DNA of 64,000 bases, taken from assembly GCF_002257665.1 (NCBI RefSeq), contig NZ_MQWB01000001.1:282021-346020 (forward strand), given 5' to 3'. Source of the stretch: Rubricoccus marinus. Its GTDB lineage: Bacteria > Bacteroidota > Rhodothermia > Rhodothermales > Rubricoccaceae. Within the stretch, counting starts at the first letter, position 1. Each line of letters opens with the position of its first letter. Below the pieces are notes generated by a model that was not told where the DNA came from, ran no database searches, and was given only the letters and a program-made list of their open reading frames with translations. The translations under genes and the position numbers were made by a program. Shown here piece by piece: positions 7,501 through 16,723 of the stretch.

Positions 7501-8211
7501 CTACGCGGCTCGTCGCCAGAGGCCCGCGCCCGCCTCTGGCGGGTCCTGCGCGAGGTCCCACAGCCGGTCCGCCTGCGCCTCGGTGATCTCCGGCGGGGTG
7601 CGCGTGTTGGGGACCGTCCCGAAAATGGCCATCAGCGCCTCTGGCGTGAGGACTGGCGGCGCGAACAGCTCCACGGCGTGCGCGGCGCAGACGGCCACGG
7701 CGCCAGAGGCCTGGGCGCGCTCGCGGCAGACGGCGTCCCACTCGTCGGTGTGGAGGCGGCCGTGGTGGAGCGTGAGCGGGACCGGCAAGGGCGCGTTGCC
7801 GTCCACGACGAGGTTGCTGGGGAGCCGCAGGCCTCTGGCGCGGTAGTCGGCGGCCGCAGCCTCGTGCGACGCGAACGTCGCCTCGACGGTGAGCGCGCCG
7901 AGAAGGCGCCAGTGCGGCGTGCGGACCTCGCCCCACCGGCCCTTTGTGGTCGTGTACAGGACCGTGTCGCCGGGGCGCAGGCGTGGGGCGAAGTTGCGGC
8001 CCCGGCTGGATGCCGTGATGGCGGGGCGCCGGTGCTCCAAGTCGGGCTCGCGGCGGCTCATGCCGTTGACGAACGGCGGCAGCGCGTACTTCAAAACGGC
8101 CTCGCGGCCGCCGCGCGTCTTGCACAGCGGCCACGTGGAGCAGAGGAAAAAGCGGGGCGGGCGCGCGTCGTCGTCGCCAGAGGCCTCTGGCGGGGTGTCG
8201 GGAGTGGTCAT
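7501..8211 (-). CDS. Hypothetical protein, possibly a PUA/EVE-like nucleic-acid-binding fold
   Basis: A 236-residue soluble protein. The pattern LRPGDTVLYTTTKG followed by WRLLGALTVEA and a residue run about entering or leaving a groove is reminiscent of EVE/ASCH-type PUA-like domains. The match is weak and I would not assign function. Cysteines occur at FLCSTWPLCKTRGG. The first ten residues and the C-terminus (PPEASG, PPEAGAGLWR) are encoded by motif copies, including a type B palindrome at 8175-8192. It sits between GH15 and a lipoprotein gene on the same strand. Confidence 0.6.
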   Translation of the reverse strand: MTTPDTPPEASGDDDARPPRFFLCSTWPLCKTRGGREAVLKYALPPFVNGMSRREPDLEHRRPAITASSRGRNFAPRLRPGDTVLYTTTKGRWGEVRTPHWRLLGALTVEATFASHEAAAADYRARGLRLPSNLVVDGNAPLPVPLTLHHGRLHTDEWDAVCRERAQASGAVAVCAAHAVELFAPPVLTPEALMAIFGTVPNTRTPPEITEAQADRLWDLAQDPPEAGAGLWRRAA

Positions 8212-8299
8212 GGCGTCAAGGTCCGCCGCGGTGCTGCCACCGGCCCGTCACGCCAGAGGCGGGGCGCTCTCTCGTCGGCGGCCCGTTCCGCGCGCGGCG

Positions 8300-10306
8300 T
8301 TACCGCGCCGCCGTCGTACCCGGCTGGGAGTGCGGCGAGGCGCCGGGGTGCGTGGCGGGCGAGCCGGCGTCGCCAGAGGCCTCTGGCGCGTGGACCTCGG
8401 CGGCGCGCGAGGAGCGGAGGTCCTGCGCCTCGTTGAGCGTGCGGTCCAGGTTGTAGGCAGCCGAGATGAGGCCGAGGTGCGAGAACGCCTGCGGCGTGTT
8501 GCCGAGCGCCTGCCCGCGCAGGCCCGTCATCTCAGCGAAGAGGCCGAGGTGGTTGGAGTAGTTGAGCATCTTGGCGAACATCACCTCCGCCTTTTCGAGG
8601 TACTTGGGCTCGATGCGGCCCGCGCGCGCGAGCGCCTCCACGAGCCAGAAGGAGCACAGGTTGAAGGCGCCCTCTTCGCCGCCGACACCATCGTCCACCT
8701 CACGGGTGTTGTAGCGCCATACGAGGCAATCGCTCGTCAGCCCGCCTTCCTCTGGCGCCTTGAGCGTCTCCTCCAGCGTCGAGATCATGCGCGGGTCGTT
8801 GGGGCCGGTAAAGAAGACCAGCGGCATGAGCAGGTTGCTCGCGTCCAGCGCGTCCCCGCCAAAGGTCTGGACAAAGGCGCCGCGCTCCTCGTTGTAGCCC
8901 TTCTCCATGATGGTCTGGTAGATCAGGTCGCGCGTCTCGGTCCACCTCTGGCGCGGCGCCGGGAGCGAGCGCTTGTCCGCGAGGCGCAGCGCGCGGTCCA
9001 GCGCGACCCAGCACATGAGCTTGGAGTACACGAAGTGCTCCTGCTGGCCGCGGACCTCCCAGATGCCTTCATCGGGCCGGTCCCAGTTTTTGCAGACCCA
9101 GTCCACGTAGCGCGTGAGGTCCTGCCAGAAGTCCCACGAGATGGGGGTGCCGTACTTGTCGTAGAGGTAGACGGCGTCGAGGAGTTCGCCGTAGATGTCG
9201 AGCTGCAACTGGTCGTGCGCACCGTTGCCGATGCGGACCGGGCGCGAGTCGCGGTAGCCCGAGAGGTGGTCCAGTTCTTCCTCTTTGAGGTTGCGCCGCC
9301 CGTCGATGCCGTAGACGATCTGGAGCGGGCCGTTGGGGTCGTCCGCGACGCCGGCCTCGCAGCGCTCGCGCAGCCACAGGATGAACGACCGCACCTCGGC
9401 GGTAAAGCCGATCCGCAAGAGGCCGTAGAGCGTGAACGCGGCGTCGCGGATCCACGAGTAGCGGTAGTCCCAGTTGCGGTGCCCGCCGATGTTCTCGGGC
9501 AGGCTCGTCGTCGGCGCGGCCACGATGGCACCGGTGGGCTCGAACGTCAGCATCTTGAGCACGAGCGCGCTCCGGTGCACGGACTCCCGCCAGCGGCCGG
9601 TGTAGGAGCACGTCTTGAGCCAGCTCCGCCAGAAGCCCGTCGTGCTGCGGAACAGGGCGTACTCGTCCTCTCGCGAGAGCGGCTCGTCCAGGCTCTCGCC
9701 TTCCTCCAGAAGCCGGACCTCGAACGTGGCGCGGTCACCGCGCGTCATCTCTAGCTCGCGGACCGCGCCGGGGCCACAGGCGCCCTTGGTCAGCTCCATC
9801 CCGCGCTTGGTGGACAGCGCGAGGCGGATGGGGCCGCCGCCTTTGCCGCCAGAGGCGGCCTCGAACACGACGCCTTCGCCCTCGGTGTAGGTCGCGGTGT
9901 GCTCGGCGCGGCCGTAGTCGAAGGCGGGCTCGCAGTGAACGGAGACGTTTACGGTCCCGCGCAGCACTCGCACGTGGCGGATCAGCCGGTGGTAGCCCCC
10001 CTCGGGGCCTTCCAGCCCGACGGGCATGTAGTCCACGATCTCGGCCGCGCCCTCCTCGCCGGTAAAGCGCGTGACGAGCACGTTGGTGTCCGGGAGGTAC
10101 ACCTGCCACGTGGCGGCGTCCCCGCTTACTCGGATGTCGAAGCGACCAGCCTTTTCGGGGTCGAGGATGGCGCCGAACACGCTCGGGCTGTCAAAGTGCG
10201 GCAGGCACAGCCAGTCCACCGAGCCGTTTTTGCCGACCAGCGCGCCGGTCCGCATGTTGCCGATCAGGCCGTAGTCTTCGAGGGGGAGCGGGTCGTGCGG
10301 GGCCAC
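8300..10306 (-). CDS. Glycoside hydrolase family 15 protein (glucoamylase/trehalase-like)
   Basis: A 668-residue cytosolic enzyme acting on alpha-glucosides such as trehalose or maltodextrin. An N-terminal beta-sandwich (LEDYGLIGNMRTGALVGKNG, VDWLCLPHFDSPSVFG) precedes an (alpha/alpha)6 barrel. The barrel carries the GH15 block HRNWDYRYSWIRDAAFTLYGLL, a GYRDSRPVRIGNGAHDQLQLD segment and EEGAFNLCSFWLVEALARAG with the candidate catalytic glutamate. Length fits the GH15 trehalase/glucodextranase group. The ATG at 10459 would overlap the GNAT gene and add a low-complexity leader, so I prefer GTG at 10306. The C-terminal tail is motif-encoded (HAPEASGDAG). Confidence 0.88.
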   Translation of the reverse strand: MAPHDPLPLEDYGLIGNMRTGALVGKNGSVDWLCLPHFDSPSVFGAILDPEKAGRFDIRVSGDAATWQVYLPDTNVLVTRFTGEEGAAEIVDYMPVGLEGPEGGYHRLIRHVRVLRGTVNVSVHCEPAFDYGRAEHTATYTEGEGVVFEAASGGKGGGPIRLALSTKRGMELTKGACGPGAVRELEMTRGDRATFEVRLLEEGESLDEPLSREDEYALFRSTTGFWRSWLKTCSYTGRWRESVHRSALVLKMLTFEPTGAIVAAPTTSLPENIGGHRNWDYRYSWIRDAAFTLYGLLRIGFTAEVRSFILWLRERCEAGVADDPNGPLQIVYGIDGRRNLKEEELDHLSGYRDSRPVRIGNGAHDQLQLDIYGELLDAVYLYDKYGTPISWDFWQDLTRYVDWVCKNWDRPDEGIWEVRGQQEHFVYSKLMCWVALDRALRLADKRSLPAPRQRWTETRDLIYQTIMEKGYNEERGAFVQTFGGDALDASNLLMPLVFFTGPNDPRMISTLEETLKAPEEGGLTSDCLVWRYNTREVDDGVGGEEGAFNLCSFWLVEALARAGRIEPKYLEKAEVMFAKMLNYSNHLGLFAEMTGLRGQALGNTPQAFSHLGLISAAYNLDRTLNEAQDLRSSRAAEVHAPEASGDAGSPATHPGASPHSQPGTTAAR

Positions 10307-10427
10307 AGGCGGGTCGGGAGTGAACGGGCTCCAACCTCTGGCGCGCGCGGGAGTTCGGGGAAATGCCGGGGAAGCCGTGGGGGAGGGGCCAGTGGCGAAG
10401 CGTGCGCGGGCCGCTGGCGCCAGAGGC

Positions 10428-10871
10428 TCAGAGCATGAGCGCGTAGTGCCAGTAGGCATCGTCGCGTTCGTAGCCGAGGCTGTCGTAGAGCGCCTGCGCG
10501 CTCGCGTTCGTGCGCTCGGTCGCCAGTTCGAGGCTGACCGCGCCGTCCTCTCGCGCGAAGTCCCGCGCGGCGTTCATCAGCGCTCGCGCCACGCCGCTCC
10601 GCCGAGCCTCTGGCGCCACGAACAGGTCGTTGAGCACCCACACGCGCCGCATCCGCACCGACGAGAAAGACGGATACAACTGCGTGAACCCCGTGGGCGG
10701 GCCACCATCGCCAGAGGCCAGCAGGATCACGGACTCGCCTCTGGCGATGCGCTCCGCGAGGAAGCGTCGCGCGCCGTCGGGGTCCGGCGCCTGGCGGTAG
10801 AACTGCCGGTAGGCATCGAAAAGCGGCGCGAGAGCGTCGAGGTGCTGCGCGGTGGCGCGGATCACGGGCAT
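10428..10871 (-). CDS. GNAT-family N-acetyltransferase
   Basis: A 147-residue acetyl-CoA-dependent acetyltransferase. The acetyl-CoA loop is VAPEARRSGVARALMNAARDFA (about 85-106), followed by the SLELATERTNASAQALYDSLGYERD stretch typical of GNAT motif B. The start MPVIRATAQH is the first methionine that fits the fold; the open frame runs on into the next gene. The stop TGA abuts a motif copy. It lies 53 bp downstream of a second GNAT gene, so the two may be cotranscribed. The substrate is unknown. Confidence 0.87.
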   Translation of the reverse strand: MPVIRATAQHLDALAPLFDAYRQFYRQAPDPDGARRFLAERIARGESVILLASGDGGPPTGFTQLYPSFSSVRMRRVWVLNDLFVAPEARRSGVARALMNAARDFAREDGAVSLELATERTNASAQALYDSLGYERDDAYWHYALML

Positions 10872-10924
10872 GAGCGGAGCGAGGGGAGAGACTCCAGAGG
10901 TTGGCGGCCTCTGACGCCGGAGGC

Positions 10925-11515
10925 TCAGCGGTCCAGCTTCGCGAGGAGCCCAGCTTCGACGCGTGGCCACTCCTCGAGAAGGATGCTGAAGTAGACGGAG
11001 TCGCGGAGGTGGCCGCTGGCGGTGACCATGTGGTGGCGCAGCGTGCCCTCCTCGGTCGCGCCGATGCGGCGCATGGCCTCTTGCGAGCGCACGTTGCGCG
11101 CGTCGGTTTTGAGCTCCACGCGGTTGCACGCCAGAGGCCCGAACGCGTGGCGCAGCATGAGCAGCTTTGCCTCGGTGTTGACGGCGGTCCGTTGCCACCG
11201 CTTGCCGATCCACGTCCACCCGATCTCGACGCGCTTGTGCTGAGGCACGATGTTGCCGAACCGCGTGCTGCCCACGACCCCGCCAGAGGCCCGGTCCACG
11301 GTCGCGAACGGCAGCATCTCGCCTCTGGCGTGACCGTCCAGCGCGGCCTGGATGTAGGCGGCCATGTCCTCGCGCGTGCGGACGGGACTCGGCGTCAGGC
11401 GCCAGAGGTCCGGGTCCAGGCCGACCGCTGCGAGGGCATCCAGGTGGCTCATCGCCAGAGGCTCCAGGCGGACGTGGGCGCCGGTAAGTGTGACGGGGGA
11501 GAGGGCGTCGGGCAT
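10925..11515 (-). CDS. GNAT-family acetyltransferase, RimJ/RimL-like
   Basis: A 196-residue protein of the group related to ribosomal-protein acetyltransferases. LTGAHVRLEPLAMSHLDAL at the N-terminus and EIGWTWIGKRWQRTAVNTEAKLLMLRHAFGPL, then RVELKTDARNVRSQEAMRRIGATEEGTLRHHM, are the classic RimJ/RimL-type blocks. The true substrate may be a protein N-terminus or a small molecule. The stop is followed by a decayed motif pair. It is first of two same-strand acetyltransferase genes. Confidence 0.88.
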   Translation of the reverse strand: MPDALSPVTLTGAHVRLEPLAMSHLDALAAVGLDPDLWRLTPSPVRTREDMAAYIQAALDGHARGEMLPFATVDRASGGVVGSTRFGNIVPQHKRVEIGWTWIGKRWQRTAVNTEAKLLMLRHAFGPLACNRVELKTDARNVRSQEAMRRIGATEEGTLRHHMVTASGHLRDSVYFSILLEEWPRVEAGLLAKLDR

Positions 11516-11591
11516 GCCGGAGGATAGGCCTCTGGCGCTTCAGCCCGCCGCCTGTAGATTCGCGGCTCTGCCGGCGGGTACCGCCTCGCGT

Positions 11592-12122
11592 ATGACGTGG
11601 GAAGCCGTTGGAGCCCTGAGCGGGCTCGTCTCATCCGTCGCGGCGGTCCTCGCGCTGATCGCCGTGTTTTACGCGCTCCGGCAGTGGCAGGAGTCGCAGC
11701 GGCAGACCGTGCTCCTGACGAACGCGAACATGGCGACGGTCTACCAGCACGTCGCGGCGATGATGCTGGAGATCAACCGCTACTTCCTGGAGCACCCCGA
11801 GTGGAAGCCCTACTTCTACGATGGGGAGGAGGTGCCCGGGCGGATGGACAAGCGAGAGCGAGAGCAGATCGAGACGCTCGCGGAGATGTTCGCCGACTTT
11901 ATCGACCTGATCTCCGTGTTGGAGCAAACCACGGAGTCCCACTCCGCGACGGCGCGCCGCCACTGGGCGGAGTGGTACACCTACGTCGAGTCCGTGGTGG
12001 AGACGAGCCCCTGCCTACGCGAGTTCGTCAGCCGCCGCGAGTCGTGGTACGACCAGAAGATGCGAGTCCTCGTCTCGTCTCCAACGGCCTCCGACGACGC
12101 GCAGAGCGCCGCCGGAGGCTGA
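11592..12122 (+). CDS. Single-pass membrane protein, DUF4760-like
   Basis: A 176-residue protein with one N-terminal membrane helix (about residues 7-27: VGALSGLVSSVAAVLALIAVFY). A soluble helical domain rich in charged residues and Trp follows. The layout of one membrane helix, then a 'RQWQESQRQ' basic start and a long helical region, resembles small DUF4760 proteins, but I cannot confirm it. It is divergent from the acetyltransferases and convergent with the 2-oxoglutarate dehydrogenase gene, from which it is separated by a type B palindrome. Confidence 0.7.
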   Translation: MTWEAVGALSGLVSSVAAVLALIAVFYALRQWQESQRQTVLLTNANMATVYQHVAAMMLEINRYFLEHPEWKPYFYDGEEVPGRMDKREREQIETLAEMFADFIDLISVLEQTTESHSATARRHWAEWYTYVESVVETSPCLREFVSRRESWYDQKMRVLVSSPTASDDAQSAAGG

Positions 12123-12125
12123 ACC

Positions 12126-12143
12126 CGCCAGAGGCCTCTGGCG
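12126..12143. repeat. Motif palindrome type B between convergent genes
   Basis: Perfect 18-base palindrome that directly abuts the TAG stop of the minus-strand kgd-type gene and lies 3 bp after the plus-strand stop. Confidence 0.9.
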
Positions 12144-15100
12144 CTAGGCCTCGAGGCCCAGCGCGTCGGCCAGAAGTTGCGCCTGCTGCTTGGCGTGGAC
12201 GCTCGCGCTGCCCGTCGCGGGCGAGGCGGCGGCCTTGCGGCCGGCGTACGCGATGCGGTGGTTGCAGTCGCCTCCGTTCATCTCGGCGATGATCTCGTCG
12301 AAGCGCGGCTGCACGAAGAACCAGGCGCCCATGTTCTGCGGCTCCTCCTGGAGCCACACGACCTCGGCATCCGGGTTCGCGTCCAACTCGGCGCGGACGG
12401 CCTCGTCGGGGAACGGGTACATCTGCTCCAACCGCGCGATCGCGACGCCGGAGGCGCCAGCGTCCTCCTTCGCCTTGAGGGCGTCGTAGACCACCTTGCC
12501 GGAGCAGAACACCAGGCGGCTCGCGCCGGTCTGCCCGGACGAGATCAGCGGCTGGTACTCGCCCTCGCTCAGGTCCTCCACCGACGAGACCGCAGCGGGG
12601 TTGCGCAAGAGGCTCTTCGGCGTCATGATGATGAGCGGCTTGGCGGCCTCACGCTTCATCTGGCGCCGGAGCGCGTGGAAGTAGTTGGCGGGCGTGGAGT
12701 AGTTCGCCACGATCATGTTGTCCTCCGCGCAGAGCTGCAAGAACCGCTCGGGGCGCGCCGAGGAGTGCTCAGGTCCCTGGCCCTCGTAGCCGTGCGGCAG
12801 GAGCATGGTCAACCGCGAGGTCTGGCCCCACTTCGCCTCGGCCGACGAGATGAACTGGTCGATCATGATCTGCGCGCCGTTGACGAAGTCGCCGAATTGG
12901 CCCTCCCACATCACGAGCGCCCGGGGCTCGGCGACGGTGTAGCCGTACTCGAAGCCGAGGACGGCGTACTCGCTGAGCAGCGAGTCGTACACCTGGAAGC
13001 GCGCCTGGCTGCTGCCGTCGCCAGAAGCCTCTGGCGAGATGGGCGCGATGTTGTTGAGCGGGATGTAGCGGTGCGCATCCGTCTGGTCGTAGAGGATGGC
13101 GTGGCGCTGGCTGAACGTCGCGCGGCCGGAGTCCTGACCGCTCAGGCGGACAGGCGTGCCGTCAAGCAGGAGCGTGCCAAAGGCGAGGGCCTCGGCAAAG
13201 GCCCAGTCGATCGTGCCGCTCTCGAACTGCTTCTCGCGGCGCGTGACCACCAGGCGGGCCAGCTTTTTGTGCACGTCGAAGCTCTCGGGCAGGTCCACGA
13301 GCGCGCGCATGACCTGCGTGAGCTGCTCGCGAGAGGCCGCCGTGTCGGCCTTATCCGTCGCCTCGATGTGCGTCGGCATGGGGACCTCGGCGCCGCGGCG
13401 CTGCTCGGCGAGCTCCTTGGTGGCCTCGAAGGCCTCGTCGAGCTTGGAGCGGAAGTCGTCCAGCACTTCTTCGGCATCCTCTGGCGAGATCTCGCCTTTG
13501 CGCAAGAGGCTCTCCAGGTACAGCTTGCGGACGCTCCGGTGGCCGTTGATGTCGGCGTACATGAGCGGCTGCGTGTAGCTCGGCTCGTCGCCCTCGTTGT
13601 GGCCGTACTTCCGGTAGCAGACCATGTCGATCACGACGTCCTTGTTGAACACCTGCCGGAAGTCCAGCGCGAGGCGTGCCACGCGGACGGCGGCCTCGGG
13701 GTCGTCGCCGTTGACGTGGAAGATCGGCGCCTGGATCATCCGCGCGATATCGGTCGCGTAGGCGGAGGAGCGCGCGTGCATCGGGAGCGTCGTAAACCCG
13801 ATCTGGTTGTTGACCACGAGGTGGACCGTGCCGCCGGTCTTGTAGCCCTCCAACTGGCTGAGGTTCAGCGTTTCCGCGACGACGCCCTGGCCCGCGAAGG
13901 CCGCGTCGCCGTGGATGAGGAGCGGGAGCACGCGGTCCAGCAGGTGCTTCTGCGTCATCCCGGGGTTGGCCTCGGCGATGCGCTGCTGCTTGGCGCGCAC
14001 CATCCCCTCCACGACAGGGTTGACGGCTTCGAGGTGGCTGGGGTTGGACGCGAGCGTGAGCTCGGTCGTGGAGCCCGAGGGGGACGTGTGCGTGCCGGTC
14101 TGGCCGAGGTGGTACTTCACGTCGCCCGAGCCGTGGACGGCGTCGGGGTTGATGGTCCCCTCGAACTCGTCGAACACCTTGTTGTAGGGCTTGCCCATGA
14201 TGTTCGTGAGCACGTTCAGACGGCCGCGGTGCGCCATCCCGATCACGACCTCCTCCACGTCCTGATCGGCGGCGTCGGAGAGGACGGCGTCGATGAGGGG
14301 GATCATCGTCTCGGCGCCCTCCAGCGAGAACCGCTTGTGGCCGATGTACTTCGTGTGGATGAACTGCTCCAGCGCCTCAGCCTCATTGAGCTTGGCGAAG
14401 ATGCGCTTCTTGCGCGGCGTCGCGATGGGCTCGCGGAACTGCTGCGGCTCGATCCGCTCAATGAGCCAGCGCTTCTCCTCTGGCGAGGAGAGGTGCATGA
14501 ACTCGCTGCCGACGTGGTCGGTGTAGGTGTCCCAGAGGATGTCGAGGATGTCGCGGAGCGTCATCTTCTCGCGCCCGGCGAGGCCGCCGCGGACGCCCGC
14601 GAGGCCGCCGGTCAGGAACGTGCGGTCGAGGTCCCAGACCGAGAGGCCGTAGGAGCCGGGGTCCAGCTCGGTGTGGTTGCGGGGCTCGTAGCCCAGCGGG
14701 TTCGTGTCGGCGAGCAGGTGCCCCCGCACGCGGTAGGCGCGGATGAGCTCATAGACGCGCGCCTGCTTCTCGATCTTCTCCGCCTTCGCGCTGGAGCCGA
14801 TCCCAGCCCGACCGATCTCCGGCGTGCTGTCCGCGTTCATCGAGAACGGCGGCGTGTGGATGCCAAGGCTCGCGAAGACGTCCTGGTAGAAGCCTCTGGC
14901 GCCCGTGAGCAGTCCCGCCATGTAGGCGAGGAACTCGCCCGACTCCGCGCCCTGGATGATGCGGTGGTCGTAGGTGGACGTGATCGTCATCGTGGGCGAG
15001 AGGCCCAGGCGCGAGAGCTGCGCGGCCTTCATGCCCGCGTAGTGCGCCGGGTAGCCGATGGCGCCGACCGCCACGATGAGGCCCTGGCCCGGCATCAGCC

Positions 15101-16010
15101 GCGGCACGCTCATCACGGTCCCGATGCCGCCGGGGTTGGTCAGCGTGGCCGTCGTGTGCTGGAAGTCCGCGAGCTCCAGCTTGGAGTCCCGCGCGCGCTT
15201 GACGATGTCGTTGTACTGCCCGAGGAACTCCGCGAAGGAGAGCGAGCCCGCCTTTTTGATGTTCGGGACGAGCAGCTGCCGCTTGCCGCGCTTCTCGATG
15301 TCGATGGCGAGGCCGATGGAGATGGCCTCTGGCGAGATGCGCTCGCCGCCACCGCTCTGGGTGTGGCGGAAGGCATCTCGCATGGCCGGGACGGCCTCCA
15401 TCGCGCGCACCATGGCGTAGGCGATGAGGTGCGTGTAGCTCACCTTTTCCCCACCGGTCGCCATCTGGCGCCGGTTGATGAGGCGCCGGTTCTCGGCCAT
15501 GAGCTTGACCGGGAGGTCCCGCACGCTTGTCGCGGTCGGGATGGTCAGGCTGGCCTCCATGTTCTCGACGATGCGCGCGGCGACGCCGCGGAGCGGGCTC
15601 GTCTCGGCGCCTTCGGGAACGGCGATCTCGGGCCGCACCGGGCCGCCAGAGGCCGCAGGGGCGGAGGGCTTGGCCTCTGGCGCCTTCGGCGGCGCGGGCG
15701 CCGGAGCCTTCGGGGGCGCGCCGTCGCCAGAGGCGGATGCGGCGGCAGGCGTCGCCTCTGGGGCGGCGCCGTTGCCGGACGCAGGCGCGCTGGGCGCGGC
15801 CTCGCCAGAGGCGCTGCGGACCACCATCGCGCCGGGGTCGAAGTCGGCGAAGAACTCGCGCCAGGAGGCGCTCACGGAGTCCGGGTTCTGGAGGTACTGC
15901 GCGTAGAGGTCTTCGACGTAGCCGCTGTTGTATCCGAGGGGGTCCACAGTGGGGGCGCGCGGGGCGCGGGAGGTGCCAGAAATGCGTGGGACAAAAGTAC
16001 GCGCGGCCAT
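12144..16010 (-). CDS. kgd: Multifunctional 2-oxoglutarate decarboxylase/dehydrogenase (E2-E1 fusion)
   Basis: A 1288-residue TCA-cycle enzyme of the mycobacterial Kgd type. An OGDH N-terminal helix (about 22-57: NSGYVEDLYAQYLQNP) is followed by an Ala/Pro linker. An E2 succinyltransferase catalytic domain comes next (about 140-385, ending in TYDHRIIQGAESGEFLAY), then the thiamine-diphosphate E1 half with GDAAFAGQGVVAETLNLS, HLVVNNQIGFTT and the C-terminal transketolase-like domain. There is no lipoyl domain, so a separate lipoylated partner is needed. The linker (about nt 15640-15830) holds four motif copies giving ASG and PEA. The start MAARTFVPRIS fits family length; upstream frame residues look non-coding. 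Confidence 0.93.
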   Translation of the reverse strand: MAARTFVPRISGTSRAPRAPTVDPLGYNSGYVEDLYAQYLQNPDSVSASWREFFADFDPGAMVVRSASGEAAPSAPASGNGAAPEATPAAASASGDGAPPKAPAPAPPKAPEAKPSAPAASGGPVRPEIAVPEGAETSPLRGVAARIVENMEASLTIPTATSVRDLPVKLMAENRRLINRRQMATGGEKVSYTHLIAYAMVRAMEAVPAMRDAFRHTQSGGGERISPEAISIGLAIDIEKRGKRQLLVPNIKKAGSLSFAEFLGQYNDIVKRARDSKLELADFQHTTATLTNPGGIGTVMSVPRLMPGQGLIVAVGAIGYPAHYAGMKAAQLSRLGLSPTMTITSTYDHRIIQGAESGEFLAYMAGLLTGARGFYQDVFASLGIHTPPFSMNADSTPEIGRAGIGSSAKAEKIEKQARVYELIRAYRVRGHLLADTNPLGYEPRNHTELDPGSYGLSVWDLDRTFLTGGLAGVRGGLAGREKMTLRDILDILWDTYTDHVGSEFMHLSSPEEKRWLIERIEPQQFREPIATPRKKRIFAKLNEAEALEQFIHTKYIGHKRFSLEGAETMIPLIDAVLSDAADQDVEEVVIGMAHRGRLNVLTNIMGKPYNKVFDEFEGTINPDAVHGSGDVKYHLGQTGTHTSPSGSTTELTLASNPSHLEAVNPVVEGMVRAKQQRIAEANPGMTQKHLLDRVLPLLIHGDAAFAGQGVVAETLNLSQLEGYKTGGTVHLVVNNQIGFTTLPMHARSSAYATDIARMIQAPIFHVNGDDPEAAVRVARLALDFRQVFNKDVVIDMVCYRKYGHNEGDEPSYTQPLMYADINGHRSVRKLYLESLLRKGEISPEDAEEVLDDFRSKLDEAFEATKELAEQRRGAEVPMPTHIEATDKADTAASREQLTQVMRALVDLPESFDVHKKLARLVVTRREKQFESGTIDWAFAEALAFGTLLLDGTPVRLSGQDSGRATFSQRHAILYDQTDAHRYIPLNNIAPISPEASGDGSSQARFQVYDSLLSEYAVLGFEYGYTVAEPRALVMWEGQFGDFVNGAQIMIDQFISSAEAKWGQTSRLTMLLPHGYEGQGPEHSSARPERFLQLCAEDNMIVANYSTPANYFHALRRQMKREAAKPLIIMTPKSLLRNPAAVSSVEDLSEGEYQPLISSGQTGASRLVFCSGKVVYDALKAKEDAGASGVAIARLEQMYPFPDEAVRAELDANPDAEVVWLQEEPQNMGAWFFVQPRFDEIIAEMNGGDCNHRIAYAGRKAAASPATGSASVHAKQQAQLLADALGLEA

Positions 16011-16190
16011 TCCACCCGATCCCGGAAGGTTCGGTGGGGGATTGAGAGGGAGCCTCTGGCGTGTTCGAATGGGCGCCCGCACGCGCCCAGACGCAAGAGG
16101 CCCGGCAGCTACGTCGCCGCGAGGGCGCTATGCCGGTGCAGATCGCTGTCGCCGCGACGGATGCCGCCGCGCCACGGTGACCTTCAGGGC

Positions 16191-16607
16191 TTAGGCCGCG
16201 AGCGCCCAGCCGCCGCCGCGCTTCTGGCGGCGGACGTACGTGAGAAAGCCCGCGAGCGTAGCGGGCAGCTCACCGATGGTCCCCGCCTCCATGTCCCAGT
16301 CGGGGAACAGGCGCTGGTTTGTCCCAGCCAGCTTCGCCAGAGGCCCCTCGGCGATCGTCTCCACGTTCTGGTGGCGCGGATCGTCGGAGATGCTTTCGAA
16401 CAGCTTGCGCACGGCCTCTTCCGGCCCTTCAATCCACTGGAGAAAGGCGCCGGGGATCTCAGGCAGGTGTTCGTGTACGCCGTGCAGGAGCACGCCTGTG
16501 ACGCCCAGTTCTTTGTTTCGCTGCGCGGCCCGGACAGTGAGGGCGCGGAGGGAGAGCTCGCCCACAGGATGGGTGGCGACGGAGCGGTAGAGGAGGGCGT
16601 ACAGCAT
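16191..16607 (-). CDS. BLUF-domain blue-light photoreceptor
   Basis: A 138-residue stand-alone BLUF protein that binds FAD and responds to blue light. The family residues are in place: Tyr7 in LLYRSVA, Asn31 in NKELGVTGVLLH and Gln57 in FLQWIEGP, then DPRHQNVETIAEGP and FPDWDMEAG. The loop between the Asn and Gln positions is slightly longer than usual. There is no output domain, so it must act through a partner. It sits between the Kgd-type gene and a glycosyltransferase on the same strand, with no obvious regulator beside it. Confidence 0.85.
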   Translation of the reverse strand: MLYALLYRSVATHPVGELSLRALTVRAAQRNKELGVTGVLLHGVHEHLPEIPGAFLQWIEGPEEAVRKLFESISDDPRHQNVETIAEGPLAKLAGTNQRLFPDWDMEAGTIGELPATLAGFLTYVRRQKRGGGWALAA

Positions 16608-16723
16608 GGAGGGCTAACCCCTTGGCGCGCCCGTTTGGTTCGTCGGGAAGCCTCCTACGCGTGAAGGATTCAGCGCCAGAGGCGCTTCGGGGGGAGCCCC
16701 TATGCGGGAGCCGGGGAGAACCC

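Noticed and set aside
12177-16664. A 1495-codon open frame on the plus strand over the Kgd-type gene
   Set aside because: It is the antisense shadow of a well-supported conserved gene; long shadow frames are normal at this GC content.
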